64,000 nucleotides of DNA from Falsiroseomonas sp051433165 (lineage in GTDB: Bacteria; Pseudomonadota; Alphaproteobacteria; Acetobacterales; Acetobacteraceae). Under the pieces are notes generated by a model, which had not been told where the DNA came from, did no database searches, and worked only from the letters and a program-made list of their open reading frames with translations. Each line of letters opens with the position of its first letter. The first letter of the stretch is position 1. Location of the stretch: NCBI RefSeq assembly GCF_051433165.1, contig NZ_JBHMFS010000002.1, positions 1-64,000 on the forward strand, given 5' to 3'. The position numbers and the translations under genes are program-made. Positions 50,104 to 58,553 of the stretch are shown one piece after another.

Positions 50104-52275
50104 ATGTCCCTGGCGATTTCCCCGGTGGAGCGGCAAGACCTGGCTGCGCGCATTGGCGGCTGGGCTGCGTCGCTGCTGGGTGCGCAGCAGGGGCGGTTCG
50201 CGCCGTGGCTGGCCGTGGCGCTGGGCGCGGGCGTGCTGTGGTATTTCAGCCTGCCGGAAGAACCGACCTGGCAACCGTTGTGGCTGGTGCCGCCGATGGC
50301 CGCGGCCGGGTTCTGGCTGGCCCGGCGCTGGCTGCTGCCGGGGTGGAGCGTGGGGCTGGTGGCGGCCTTCCTGCTCGGCGCCGGGCTGGCGGGCTGGCAC
50401 GCCGCGCGGCAACCGGCGCCGCTGTTCCTGCCCTTCGGCGCCCTGGTGGTGGAAGGCGTGGTGACCCAGGTGCAGCCCTTGCCGGAGGGGCAGCGCATCA
50501 CGCTGCGGGAGGCGCGGCTGGATGGCGGGCCGCCACTGGCCCGCACCATCCGCGTGCGGCTTCGCAACAACGACCCGGCCCGCCCGCAGCCCGGCGACCG
50601 CCTGCGCCTGCGCGCCCTGCTGCGGGCGCCGGGCGCGCCGGTGGTGCCTGGCGGCTATGATTTCCAGCGCGCCGCCTATTTCTCCGGCCTCGACGGCTCC
50701 GGCTTCGCGCTGGGGCCGGTGGAGATGCTGGAACAAGGCCTGCCCGGCATTGCCCGGCTGCGCACCCGTCTGAACCGGGTCGTGGCGGAGACCATTCCCG
50801 GCCCGGCTGGCGCGGTGGCCGCGGCGCTGATCACCGGCACGCAGAGCGGCATTCCGCCGGCTGAGATCGCGGCGATGCGCGATGCCGGCCTGTCGCATCT
50901 GCTGGCCGTCTCCGGCCTGCACATGAGCATCGTCATGGGGCTAGTCTTCTTCATGCTGCGGCTGGCGGTGGCGCTGGTGCCCTTTGTCGCGCTGCGGCTG
51001 CCGGGCAAGGCCGTGGCGGCGCTGGGCGCGCTGGCGGCGGGCACCTTCTACATGCTGCTGACGGGATCGCAGGTGCCGATGCAGCGCTGCCTCGGTATGG
51101 CGGTGCTGGTAACGCTGGCGCTGCTGGCCGGGCGGCGCGCGGTTTCGCTGCGGAGCCTCGCCATGGCCGCGGCCGCCGTGCTGGTGCTGGCGCCGGCGGA
51201 ATTGCTCGGGCCGTCCTTCCAGATGTCCTTCGCCGCGGTGCTGGTGCTGATCGCGGGGCATGATGCGCTGCGGCCCTGGCTGGCGCGGATCCGCCAGCAG
51301 GCCCGCTGGTGGCGGCCGGCGCTGCTGTTCGTGCTCGGGCTGATGCTGACCTCGCTGCTGGCGGGCGCGGCGACGGCGCCACCCGGGTGGCACCATTTCG
51401 GCCGGTTGCAGGTGTTCGGGATCCTGGCCAATGCGGTGGCGGTGCCGCTGACCTCGCTGCTGGTGATGCCGGCGGCGCTGATCGCCATGCTGGCCCTGCC
51501 GCTGGGCCTGGCCGAGTGGCCGCTGCGCGTGATGGGCTGGGGGGTCGAGGGGATCCTGCTGGTGGCGCGGGAGGTTGCCTCCTGGCCCGGTGCCGCGCCC
51601 GCCTTGCCGCCGCTGCCGGGCTGGGGGCTGGCGCTGGTGTGCCTCGGCCTGTGCTGGCTGTGCCTGTGGCGCGGGCTGCTGCGCGCCGGGGGGGTGCCGG
51701 TGATCCTGCTCGGCCTGTCCGCCGGCCTGGTCAGCCCGCCGCCGGACCTGCTGGTGTCCGAGGATGCGCGGATCGTCGCGCTGCGCACCGGGCAGGGGGT
51801 CTATCTGCACCGCCTGCCCGGCGCGCGGGCCTTCGTGCAGGAGAACATGCTGCGCGCGATGGGCGCGACCGAGGCGCTGCCCCTGCCGGCGCACGGCGCC
51901 CTGGCCGGCGGCACGCTGGTCTGCGAGCCGGGCGCCTGCCGCTTCCGCCCGCACCCGGGCGGTGCGGAGGTGGTGCTGCGGCGCGGCCCGCCGGTGCCGC
52001 GTGGCCAACGCTCCGCCCCGATCGATGCCACCGCCCATTGTGCCTCGCTGGTGGTGGCGCTGGAGCCGCTGCGGCCGCGCTGCGCGACCGGCGACAGCAT
52101 CGACCGCTTCAGCATGTGGCGGAACGGCGCGCAGGCCGCCTGGCTGCGCGGCGCCGCGCCGCGCCTGGCCAGCGACCGGGATATCCGCGGCGACCGCCCC
52201 TGGGTGCCAGCGGAACCGTTACCAGGCCGAGCGGAAACTTTACCCCTCGCCAACGTTGATGACGCCGGGCGGTAA
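50104..52275 (+). CDS. comEC: ComEC/Rec2 family competence membrane protein
   Basis: Inner-membrane channel for DNA uptake in natural transformation. It has 723 residues from ATG 50104. The N-terminal DUF4131-like part has two helices and a beta domain (VVEGVVTQVQPLPEGQRITL). The central competence domain begins at about residue 230 with the signature LSHLLAVSGLHMSIVMG and has about eight helices. The C-terminal 170 residues lack the metal-binding His motif (HxHxDH) of the metallo-beta-lactamase domain present in Bacillus and E. coli homologues, as is common in alphaproteobacteria. No other competence genes are close. It is an isolated plus-strand gene between gltX and lexA. Confidence 0.9.
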   Translation: MSLAISPVERQDLAARIGGWAASLLGAQQGRFAPWLAVALGAGVLWYFSLPEEPTWQPLWLVPPMAAAGFWLARRWLLPGWSVGLVAAFLLGAGLAGWHAARQPAPLFLPFGALVVEGVVTQVQPLPEGQRITLREARLDGGPPLARTIRVRLRNNDPARPQPGDRLRLRALLRAPGAPVVPGGYDFQRAAYFSGLDGSGFALGPVEMLEQGLPGIARLRTRLNRVVAETIPGPAGAVAAALITGTQSGIPPAEIAAMRDAGLSHLLAVSGLHMSIVMGLVFFMLRLAVALVPFVALRLPGKAVAALGALAAGTFYMLLTGSQVPMQRCLGMAVLVTLALLAGRRAVSLRSLAMAAAAVLVLAPAELLGPSFQMSFAAVLVLIAGHDALRPWLARIRQQARWWRPALLFVLGLMLTSLLAGAATAPPGWHHFGRLQVFGILANAVAVPLTSLLVMPAALIAMLALPLGLAEWPLRVMGWGVEGILLVAREVASWPGAAPALPPLPGWGLALVCLGLCWLCLWRGLLRAGGVPVILLGLSAGLVSPPPDLLVSEDARIVALRTGQGVYLHRLPGARAFVQENMLRAMGATEALPLPAHGALAGGTLVCEPGACRFRPHPGGAEVVLRRGPPVPRGQRSAPIDATAHCASLVVALEPLRPRCATGDSIDRFSMWRNGAQAAWLRGAAPRLASDRDIRGDRPWVPAEPLPGRAETLPLANVDDAGR

Positions 52276-52335
52276 CGCTTCCTTAAACCGACGGACACAA
52301 ACTGTGCGTCTGAACGCAGAGCGGAGGAAACCAGA

Positions 52336-52452
52336 ATGACCACCACCCTCATGCTGTGCGCGGGCATGGCGGCCGGTGCGGCACTGATGACCGCATGGCA
52401 GCGGCTGCGGTGCTGGCAGGAGGCGCGGAAGCTGGAATGGGACCCCTATTGA
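52336..52452 (+). CDS. Unlisted 38-residue small protein
   Basis: ATG 52336 is preceded by the very strong ribosome binding site GCGGAGGAAACC, better than for most genes here. The protein has an Ala/Met-rich N-terminal helix (MLCAGMAAGAALMTAW), long enough for a single membrane segment, then a charged tail, QRLRCWQEARKLEWDPY. The upstream spacer from 52276 is AT-richer and includes TTGATG at 52257-52262, a possible -35 box. It is transcribed towards the convergent lexA gene; its stop is 19 bases before the lexA stop. Function unknown; too short for most gene callers. Confidence 0.6.
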   Translation: MTTTLMLCAGMAAGAALMTAWQRLRCWQEARKLEWDPY

Positions 52453-52471
52453 GGGGTCCCGGAGCCCGCGT

Positions 52472-53194
52472 TCAGTAGCGTCGCAGCAGGCCGATCAGCC
52501 GACCCTGCACCCGTACCCGGTCCGGTCCGAAGATGCGCGTCTCATAGGCCCGGTTCGCCGGCTCCAGCGCCACCGAATTGCCGCGCCGGCGCAGGCGCTT
52601 CAGTGTCACTTCCTGGTCATCCACCAGCGCCACCACGATCGCGCCGTTATCCGCCGTCTCGCCGCGCCGGATGATCACCGTGTCGCCATCGAGGATTCCG
52701 GCTTCCGACATCGAATCGCCGGCGACCTCCAGCGCGTAATGCTCACCGCCCCCCAGCAGCGCTGCGGGCACGTCCACCATGGCGGTATCGCGCGTCGCCT
52801 CGATCGGCAGGCCGGCGGCGATGCGGCCATATAACGGCAGGGCGACTGACCCCGCCTCATTCGCCGCCTTCTGCACCCCGGCCAGGCCGGGGGCGAAGTG
52901 GCCACGAATCACATTGGGGCTGAAAGCGGGTTGGGTCGCGGCAGGGGCGGGCGCCGGTTCAGTGCGGCGCGGCGCCACGTTCTCCGGCAGTCGCACCACT
53001 TCCAGCGCCCGGGCACGATGCGCGCGGCGCTTGAGGAAGCCGCGTTCCTCCAGCGCCGTGATCAGCCGATGGATGCCGGATTTCGATTTCAGCCGCAGCG
53101 CTTCCTTCATTTCCTCGAAGGAGGGGGAGAACCCGGTGGCGCGCAGGTGTTTGTCGATGAACATCAGCAACTCGTGCTGCTTGCGCGTCAGCAT
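52472..53194 (-). CDS. lexA: LexA repressor
   Basis: Repressor of the SOS response that cleaves itself when RecA is activated. It has 240 residues from ATG 53194, which has GGAGGAGA upstream; longer readings are not conserved. The winged helix-turn-helix DNA-binding domain occupies about residues 1-70 (LRATGFSPSFEEMKEALRLK, then GIHRLITALEERGFL). A Pro/Ala linker precedes the S24 peptidase domain. The cleavage site is Ala127-Gly128 in GRIAAGLP, and the catalytic dyad is Ser161 in GDSMSEAG and Lys199 in EVTLKRLRR. An SOS box is in its own promoter, so it should be autoregulated. Confidence 0.96.
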   Translation of the reverse strand: MLTRKQHELLMFIDKHLRATGFSPSFEEMKEALRLKSKSGIHRLITALEERGFLKRRAHRARALEVVRLPENVAPRRTEPAPAPAATQPAFSPNVIRGHFAPGLAGVQKAANEAGSVALPLYGRIAAGLPIEATRDTAMVDVPAALLGGGEHYALEVAGDSMSEAGILDGDTVIIRRGETADNGAIVVALVDDQEVTLKRLRRRGNSVALEPANRAYETRIFGPDRVRVQGRLIGLLRRY

Positions 53195-53262
53195 GGCATC
53201 TCCTCCGCGGCCTTCCCGCCCTACCCGAAAGGGCGGCGAACAAACGGGCAACCGGTGGAGAT

Positions 53263-53277
53263 GTTCTAGGTAGGTTC
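53263..53277 (-). promoter_or_regulatory. LexA operator (SOS box) of lexA
   Basis: GTTC (53263-53266), seven bases, then GTTC (53274-53277): exactly the GTTC-N7-GTTC direct repeat recognised by alphaproteobacterial LexA (read as GAAC-N7-GAAC on the lexA strand). It lies about 70 bases upstream of the lexA start codon, in the promoter position. A degenerate second site (GAAC-N7-CAAC) occurs at 53239-53253. Confidence 0.85.
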
Positions 53278-53333
53278 TCCGCGTCGCGTCAAATCCTTTC
53301 AACATCCGCGCCACGATGCACGGCGCGAGCGCC

Positions 53334-54539
53334 TCAGATTCCGAGCGGGCCGAGCGCGATCGCCTCCACCTCCGCGCCCGCCGGCAGCGCCGGGGCGAAG
53401 GGCGCGCGCAGGATCAGCGCCTCGGCGCGGGCCAGGGTCTTCATCATGGAGCTGTCCTGCATGGCGAAGGGCGTCGCCACCAGCCGCCCGTCCGAATCGG
53501 GGGCGAGGCTGCTGCGGAGGTGATCGAAGCGCTGGTCATTCGCCGGCAATGCCGCGCCCGTGCGCACTAGGATGGTGGGCGGCGGCGCGGCAGGCAGGCC
53601 GGACAGCACGGCGAGCGCCGGCAGCAGGAACTGCACGCCGCAGACCAGGGCTGAGACCGGATTGCCCGGCAGGCCGAGCACCGGCGTGGCGCCGAGCCGC
53701 CCCCAGATCAGCGGCTTGCCCGGCCGCATGGCGATCTTCCAGAAATCCAGCGCGAAGCCTTCCTCGCCCAGCGCCGACTGGATCAGGTCATGCTCACCGA
53801 CGCTGGCGCCGCCCGTGGTTGCCAACAGGTCGCAGCCCCGCGCGGCGGCGGCGGCGGCGGCAATCGCATCCCGGTCATCGGCAACGATGGGCAGCACCAG
53901 CGGATCGCCACCGCCGGCGCGCACCAGGGCGGCCAGCGCATGGGCGTTGGAGCTGACGATGCCGCCCGCGGGAATCGGCTCACCGGGTAGCGCGATCTCA
54001 TCGCCCGTGGCGAGGATGCCGATGCGGGGGCGGCGATGCACCGCGAGCCAGGGGTGGTTGGCGGCGGCGGCCAGGCCGATGTCGCGCGCCGTCAGCCGCC
54101 GCCCGGCGGGCAGCAGCACTTCGCCCGCCGCGAAATCCAGACCCTGGCGACGAATCCAGCGCGAAGGCTGCACGGACTCCCGCACCGTCACCTGGCCGTC
54201 CTGGGCCTCCGCATCTTCCTGCAACAGGATGCCGTCGGCGCCCTGCGGCACGAAACCGCCGGTGAAGATGCGAACGGCCTGGCCCGGCCCGATTTCGCCC
54301 GGGTAGGGGTGCCCCGCCGGGGCAGCGCCGACCACGGCAAGGCGCGCGCCGGCCACCGCATCGGCGGCCCGCACCGCGTAGCCATCCATCGCCGAGACAT
54401 CCGCCGGCGGCTGCGTCAGCCGCGCCATGACCGGCTGCGCCAGCACCCGGCCCCAACCCTCCGCCAGCGCCACCGTCTCCGCCGCGGTGGGGCGGAGGGC
54501 GGCCAGGATGCGGGTGCGGGCGTCTTCCAGCGGGATCAT
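53334..54539 (-). CDS. moeA: Molybdopterin molybdenumtransferase
   Basis: Inserts molybdate into adenylylated molybdopterin to form the basic molybdenum cofactor. It has 401 residues from ATG 54539, whose ATG overlaps the moaC stop by one base. Motifs in order are VSAMDGYAVRAADAV, the IFTGGFVPQGAD motif, GILATGDEI, LLATTGGASVGEHDLI and VLGLPGNPVSALVC, the standard four-domain MoeA arrangement. It joins moaC and the cofactor genes of the cox-type cluster in one pathway. Confidence 0.96.
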   Translation of the reverse strand: MIPLEDARTRILAALRPTAAETVALAEGWGRVLAQPVMARLTQPPADVSAMDGYAVRAADAVAGARLAVVGAAPAGHPYPGEIGPGQAVRIFTGGFVPQGADGILLQEDAEAQDGQVTVRESVQPSRWIRRQGLDFAAGEVLLPAGRRLTARDIGLAAAANHPWLAVHRRPRIGILATGDEIALPGEPIPAGGIVSSNAHALAALVRAGGGDPLVLPIVADDRDAIAAAAAAARGCDLLATTGGASVGEHDLIQSALGEEGFALDFWKIAMRPGKPLIWGRLGATPVLGLPGNPVSALVCGVQFLLPALAVLSGLPAAPPPTILVRTGAALPANDQRFDHLRSSLAPDSDGRLVATPFAMQDSSMMKTLARAEALILRAPFAPALPAGAEVEAIALGPLGI

Positions 54540-55009
54540 CAGGTGGCCTCGTAAACCCCGGATTTACCACCGGATTTATGCGACAGCCGCACCGCCTCGA
54601 TCCGCATGCCGCGATCGGCGGCCTTGCACATGTCGTAGATGGTCAGCGCCGCGACGGTCACGGCCGTCAGCGCCTCCATCTCCACGCCGGTCTGGCCCGT
54701 CACCTTGGCCAGCGCCTCGATCTCGACCGCATCCGGCTCCGCGATGGTCAGTTCCACCGTCACCTTGGTCAGCGCCAGGGGGTGGCAGAGCGGGATCAGG
54801 TCGCTGGTGCGCTTGGCCGCCATGATGCCGGCGATGCGGGCGATGCCGAGCACGTCGCCCTTGCCCACCTGGCCCTGGCGGATCAGCGCCAGCGTCTCCG
54901 GCGCCATGGTGATGCGGCCGCGCGCCACGGCCACGCGCTGCGTTGCATCCTTGTCCGACACATCGACCATGGCGGCCGCACCGGCCGCATCGAAATGGGT
55001 GAGGGTCAC
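54539..55009 (-). CDS. moaC: Cyclic pyranopterin monophosphate synthase
   Basis: Second enzyme of molybdenum cofactor synthesis, converting 3',8-cyclo-7,8-dihydro-GTP to cPMP. It has 156 residues from GTG 55009, six bases downstream of trpC. Family motifs are complete: MVDVSDKDATQR, KRTSDLIPLCHPLALTKV and GVEMEALTAVTVAALTIYDM with the catalytic Lys in CKAADRGM. It forms hexamers in the cytosol. trpC-moaC-moeA is a conserved alphaproteobacterial gene order. Confidence 0.97.
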   Translation of the reverse strand: MTLTHFDAAGAAAMVDVSDKDATQRVAVARGRITMAPETLALIRQGQVGKGDVLGIARIAGIMAAKRTSDLIPLCHPLALTKVTVELTIAEPDAVEIEALAKVTGQTGVEMEALTAVTVAALTIYDMCKAADRGMRIEAVRLSHKSGGKSGVYEAT

Positions 55010-55014
55010 GCGCG

Positions 55015-55830
55015 TCAGATCGCGTTGATCAGCTCGCGCGCCGCCGCTTCCACATCCGGCTGGCGCAGCAGGTGTTCGCCGACCAGCAGGCAGCGGGCGC
55101 CGGCGCGACAGATGCGGCGCACATCCTCCGGGGTGCGGATACCGCTTTCGCCAACCGGGATACGGTCGGCTGGGATCTGCGGGATCAGCTCGTCCGAGGT
55201 CGCAAGATCGGTCACCAAGGTCTTGAGATTACGGTTGTTCACGCCGATCAGCCGCGTCTCCAGCCCCAGCGCCCGGTCCAGCTCCCGCTGGTCATGCACT
55301 TCCGCCAGCACCGCCATGTCGAGAGACCGGGCGACATGCTCCAGCTCCAGCGCCTGCTCATCGGATAGCGCCGCGAGGATCAGCAGGATTGCATCCGCCC
55401 CCATCGCGCGGGCCTCGAACACCTGCCAGGGGTGCACCATGAAGTCCTTGCGCAGCACCGGCAGGGAACAGGCGGCGCGCGCCTGTACCATGTGGCCGAG
55501 GTCGCCCTGGAACCAGGGCGCGTCGGTCAGCACGGACAGGCAGGCCGCACCCGCCGCCTCATAGGCCCGGGCGAGCTCCGCCGGCTCGAAAGGCTCGCGG
55601 ATCACCCCGCCGGAGGGGGAGGCGCGCTTGATCTCGGCGATCAGCCCGACCCGGCCTTCCGCCACCGCGGCGCAGAGCGCGCCGGTAAAGTCGCGCGGCG
55701 GGGCGGCATGGCGCGCCTGGCTTTCCACCTCGGCCAGCGGCATGGCGGCGGAACGCTCCCGCACTTCCTCGTATTTGTCGGCGAGGATGCGGGCCAGCGT
55801 GTCGGAGATCACGGGGGTGGCGACGTTCAT
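55015..55830 (-). CDS. trpC: Indole-3-glycerol phosphate synthase
   Basis: Fourth step of tryptophan synthesis, ring closure of CdRP to indole-3-glycerol phosphate. It has 271 residues from ATG 55830, overlapping trpD by four bases. TIM-barrel active-site motifs are all present: LIAEIKRASPSGG with its Lys, LPVLRKDFMVHPWQVFEA, ETRLIGVNNRNLKTL and VGESGIRTPEDV. It is not fused to trpF, which is typical for this group. Confidence 0.97.
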   Translation of the reverse strand: MNVATPVISDTLARILADKYEEVRERSAAMPLAEVESQARHAAPPRDFTGALCAAVAEGRVGLIAEIKRASPSGGVIREPFEPAELARAYEAAGAACLSVLTDAPWFQGDLGHMVQARAACSLPVLRKDFMVHPWQVFEARAMGADAILLILAALSDEQALELEHVARSLDMAVLAEVHDQRELDRALGLETRLIGVNNRNLKTLVTDLATSDELIPQIPADRIPVGESGIRTPEDVRRICRAGARCLLVGEHLLRQPDVEAAARELINAI

Positions 55831-56858
55831 CGGGCAGGGTGCTCGGCTTCAGGGGGCAGGGCGGCGCTGGTTCGCAGCCGGTTCAGCACGTTCAACGCCG
55901 CGCCGCCATCGATGGATGCAGCAGCCAGGGGGACGCCCGCACGGATGTCGTCCACCCGGCCCGCCACGACAAGGGAGGCGGCGGCATTCAGCAGCACGCA
56001 ATCACGATAGGCGCCGGGCGCGCCTTCCAGCAGCGCCAGCAGCGCCGCGGCATTCTCCGCAGGCTCGCCGCCCTGCAGCGCCGAGACCGGCGCACGCGGC
56101 AGCCCGGCCTGTTCCGGCGTCACCTCGAACTCGGTGATGCGGCCGTCGCGCAGTTCCACCACCTGCGATGGCCCGGCCAGAGTCAGCTCATCGAGCCCCA
56201 TGCCATGCACCAGCCAGGCGCGTTCTGTGCCGAGGCGGGCCAGCGTCTCGGCCATCGGGTGCAGCCATTCGGGGGCGAAGGCGCCGGTCATCTGCCGGGT
56301 GACACGCGCGGGGTTCGCCAGCGGGCCGAGCAGGTTGAAGATGGTGCGGGTGCCGAGTTCCACCCGCGGACCGGCGGCGTGTCGGAGGGCGGAATGGTGG
56401 CGGGGCGCCATCAGGAACACCATCCCCGCCTCCGCCAGCACGCGCGGCAGCGCCTCCAGCGGCGTCTCCATCACCGGAATGCCGAGCGCGGACAGCGCAT
56501 CCGCGGCGCCGGAGCGGGAGGACAGCGCCCGGTTGCCGTGCTTGGCCACCTTCACCCCGCAACCGGCCACCACCAGCGCGGTGGCGGTCGAGATGTTCAG
56601 CGTTCCGGCGGCATCGCCCCCGGTGCCGACGATATCCATCGCCCCCGGCGGCACATCCACCGCGATCATCCGCGCCCGCATGGCCCGGACGGCGCCGGTC
56701 ATTTCCGCCACCGTCTCCCCACGCACCCGCATGGCCATCAGCAGCCCTGCGATCTGCGCCGGCGTCGCCTCGCCGGCCATGATCATGCCGAAGGCGACCT
56801 CCGCCTCGCTCTCCGCCAGTTTTTCGCCAGCGGCGAGCCTTGCGAGGATCTTCTTCAT
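55827..56858 (-). CDS. trpD: Anthranilate phosphoribosyltransferase
   Basis: Transfers phosphoribose from PRPP to anthranilate. It has 343 residues from ATG 56858, chosen for the conserved start MKKILARLAAGEKL and the ATGA overlap with trpG. PRPP-binding motifs are DIVGTGGDAAGTLNISTATA and AKHGNRALSSRSGAADALSA; the GMVFLMAPRHHSALRHAAGP and RTIFNLLGPLANPARVTRQM segments are typical of the family. The C-terminal part is complete. Confidence 0.97.
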   Translation of the reverse strand: MKKILARLAAGEKLAESEAEVAFGMIMAGEATPAQIAGLLMAMRVRGETVAEMTGAVRAMRARMIAVDVPPGAMDIVGTGGDAAGTLNISTATALVVAGCGVKVAKHGNRALSSRSGAADALSALGIPVMETPLEALPRVLAEAGMVFLMAPRHHSALRHAAGPRVELGTRTIFNLLGPLANPARVTRQMTGAFAPEWLHPMAETLARLGTERAWLVHGMGLDELTLAGPSQVVELRDGRITEFEVTPEQAGLPRAPVSALQGGEPAENAAALLALLEGAPGAYRDCVLLNAAASLVVAGRVDDIRAGVPLAAASIDGGAALNVLNRLRTSAALPPEAEHPAR

Positions 56859-57442
56859 GCGGGGACGCTGTTCCGGCGGGTGGCCAGCGCGAGAAAATTG
56901 CGCAGCAGGTCGTGGCCGTGTTCGCTGGCGATGCTCTCCGGGTGGAACTGCACGCCCCAGATCGGCAGGTCGCGATGCGCCAGGCCCATCACCAGCCCGT
57001 CCGCCGTATGGGCGGTGGGGATCAGCGTTTCCGGCAGATCCTCCACGACCAGGGAATGGTAGCGCGTGGCGCGGAACGGGGAGGGGATTCCGGCGAAGAT
57101 ATCGGTGCCGCCATGGGTCACCTCCCACACCTTGCCATGCACCGGCTCCGGCGCCCGCACGACACGGCCGCCGAAGGCCTGGCCGATCGCCTGGTGGCCG
57201 AGGCAGACCCCCAGCAGCGGTAGCCGCGCTTCCGCCGCCGCGCCGATCAGGTCGAGGCAGATGCCCGCCTCATGCGGTGTGCAGGGGCCGGGCGAAAGCA
57301 CGATTGCCTCCGGCTGCAGGTCCATGGCGGCCTGCACCGAGAGGGAATCATTGCGCCGAACCTCAACCACTGCCCCAAGATCGCCGAGGAAGTGATAGAG
57401 ATTGAACGTAAAACTGTCGTAGTTGTCGATCAGGAGGATCAT
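56855..57442 (-). CDS. trpG: Anthranilate synthase component II (glutamine amidotransferase)
   Basis: Supplies ammonia from glutamine to anthranilate synthase; it may also serve p-aminobenzoate synthesis. It has 195 residues from ATG 57442 (MILLIDNYDSFTFNLYHFLG). The class I amidotransferase triad is seen: Cys in GVCLGHQAIGQAFGG and His-Glu in WGVQFHPESIASEHG. AGGATC lies close upstream. The partner trpE, often the next gene upstream, is absent; a divergent transporter gene occupies its place. Confidence 0.96.
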   Translation of the reverse strand: MILLIDNYDSFTFNLYHFLGDLGAVVEVRRNDSLSVQAAMDLQPEAIVLSPGPCTPHEAGICLDLIGAAAEARLPLLGVCLGHQAIGQAFGGRVVRAPEPVHGKVWEVTHGGTDIFAGIPSPFRATRYHSLVVEDLPETLIPTAHTADGLVMGLAHRDLPIWGVQFHPESIASEHGHDLLRNFLALATRRNSVPA

Positions 57443-57575
57443 GATGCGGTGACTTTTGTCCCGGAACGCCAGGGAATCAAGTCGCACCCACCTCGCCGGG
57501 GTCCGCCGGGGTTCCAATGGCCTCTGGGCTGCGCCTAACCTGCCGCAACGCAACGACAAGCTTTGCGGGGGAAAC

Positions 57576-58553
57576 ATGCTGATCCAGGACATCACGCGCA
57601 GGGTGTTGCCGATGCTGGCGGCCCTGCTTCTGGGCGGAACCGCCCTGGCCGCGGACCTGCCGGACCGACCCATTCGCATTCTGGTGCCCTATGCGCCGGG
57701 CGGCACCAGCGACATCGTCGCCCGCGTGCTGGCGGAGGCGGCCTCCGCCCATCTGCCGCGCGGTGCGGTGGTGGAGAACAAGGCAGGCGCGGGCGGCAAT
57801 ATCGGCGCGGCGGAGGTGGCGCGCGGCCCGGCCGATGGCACGCTGCTGCTGCAATGCGCCTTCGGGCCCTGCGGCGCGAACCCGGCGCTGTATCCCAATG
57901 CCGGCTATGACCTGCTGAACGATCTCGCCCCGGTCATCCTGACCGGCGCGGTCCGCAACGTCATGGCGGTGCGCCGCGATCTGCCGGCGCAGAATGTCGC
58001 GGAATTCCTGGCGCTCGCCCGCAGCCTGCGCGGAGGTGTCAGCTTCGGCTCCTCCGGCGTCGGCGCGTCCAACCATCTCGGGCCGGAATTGCTGCGGGCG
58101 GTGACGGGGATCGAGATGGTGCATGTGCCCTATCGTGGCTCGGGCCCCGCCATCACCGACCTGATCGCCGGGCGGATCGACGTGTTCTTCGACAATCTGC
58201 CCTCCATCCTGCCGCATATCCGCGCCGGGTCCGTTCGCGCCCTGGCCGCGGTCAGCGAGCAGCGGCTGACGGAGCTGCCGGATGTGCCGACCTTCGCGGA
58301 ACAGGGCGTGCAGGGCATGGCGATCGATAGCTGGTTCGGCTTCATGGTGCCGGCGCGCACGCCGCCGGCGGCCATCGCCGCGCTGAACGCCGCCTTCAAC
58401 CAGGCTTTGTCCGACCCGCGCGTGCGGTCCCGCATGGCGGATCTGGCCGTGGCGCCACTCGGCGGGACGCCGGAGGCGATGGGCACGCATGTGCGGGCGG
58501 AAGTCGCTCGCTGGGCCGATGTGGTTCGCCGTCAGGGAATCCGCGCCGAATGA
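57576..58553 (+). CDS. TTT-family tripartite tricarboxylate transporter receptor
   Basis: Periplasmic solute-binding protein of the Bug/TctC type, 325 residues from ATG 57576 with GCGGGGGA upstream. A signal peptide (LPMLAALLLGGTALAADLP) precedes the binding domain. Family signatures are IRILVPYAPGGTSDIVARVL, VVENKAGAGGNIGAAEVARG, VPYRGSGPAITDLIAGRIDV and VPTFAEQGVQG. No TctA or TctB membrane partners are nearby, as is common where Bug proteins have multiplied. It probably binds a carboxylate, perhaps an acid sugar, processed by the enolase-family enzyme whose gene overlaps it by four bases. Confidence 0.9.
   Translation: MLIQDITRRVLPMLAALLLGGTALAADLPDRPIRILVPYAPGGTSDIVARVLAEAASAHLPRGAVVENKAGAGGNIGAAEVARGPADGTLLLQCAFGPCGANPALYPNAGYDLLNDLAPVILTGAVRNVMAVRRDLPAQNVAEFLALARSLRGGVSFGSSGVGASNHLGPELLRAVTGIEMVHVPYRGSGPAITDLIAGRIDVFFDNLPSILPHIRAGSVRALAAVSEQRLTELPDVPTFAEQGVQGMAIDSWFGFMVPARTPPAAIAALNAAFNQALSDPRVRSRMADLAVAPLGGTPEAMGTHVRAEVARWADVVRRQGIRAE

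Noticed and set aside
57576..58553. Complete TTT transporter operon
   Set aside because: Only the receptor is present; no TctA or TctB-like membrane gene occurs within the window.
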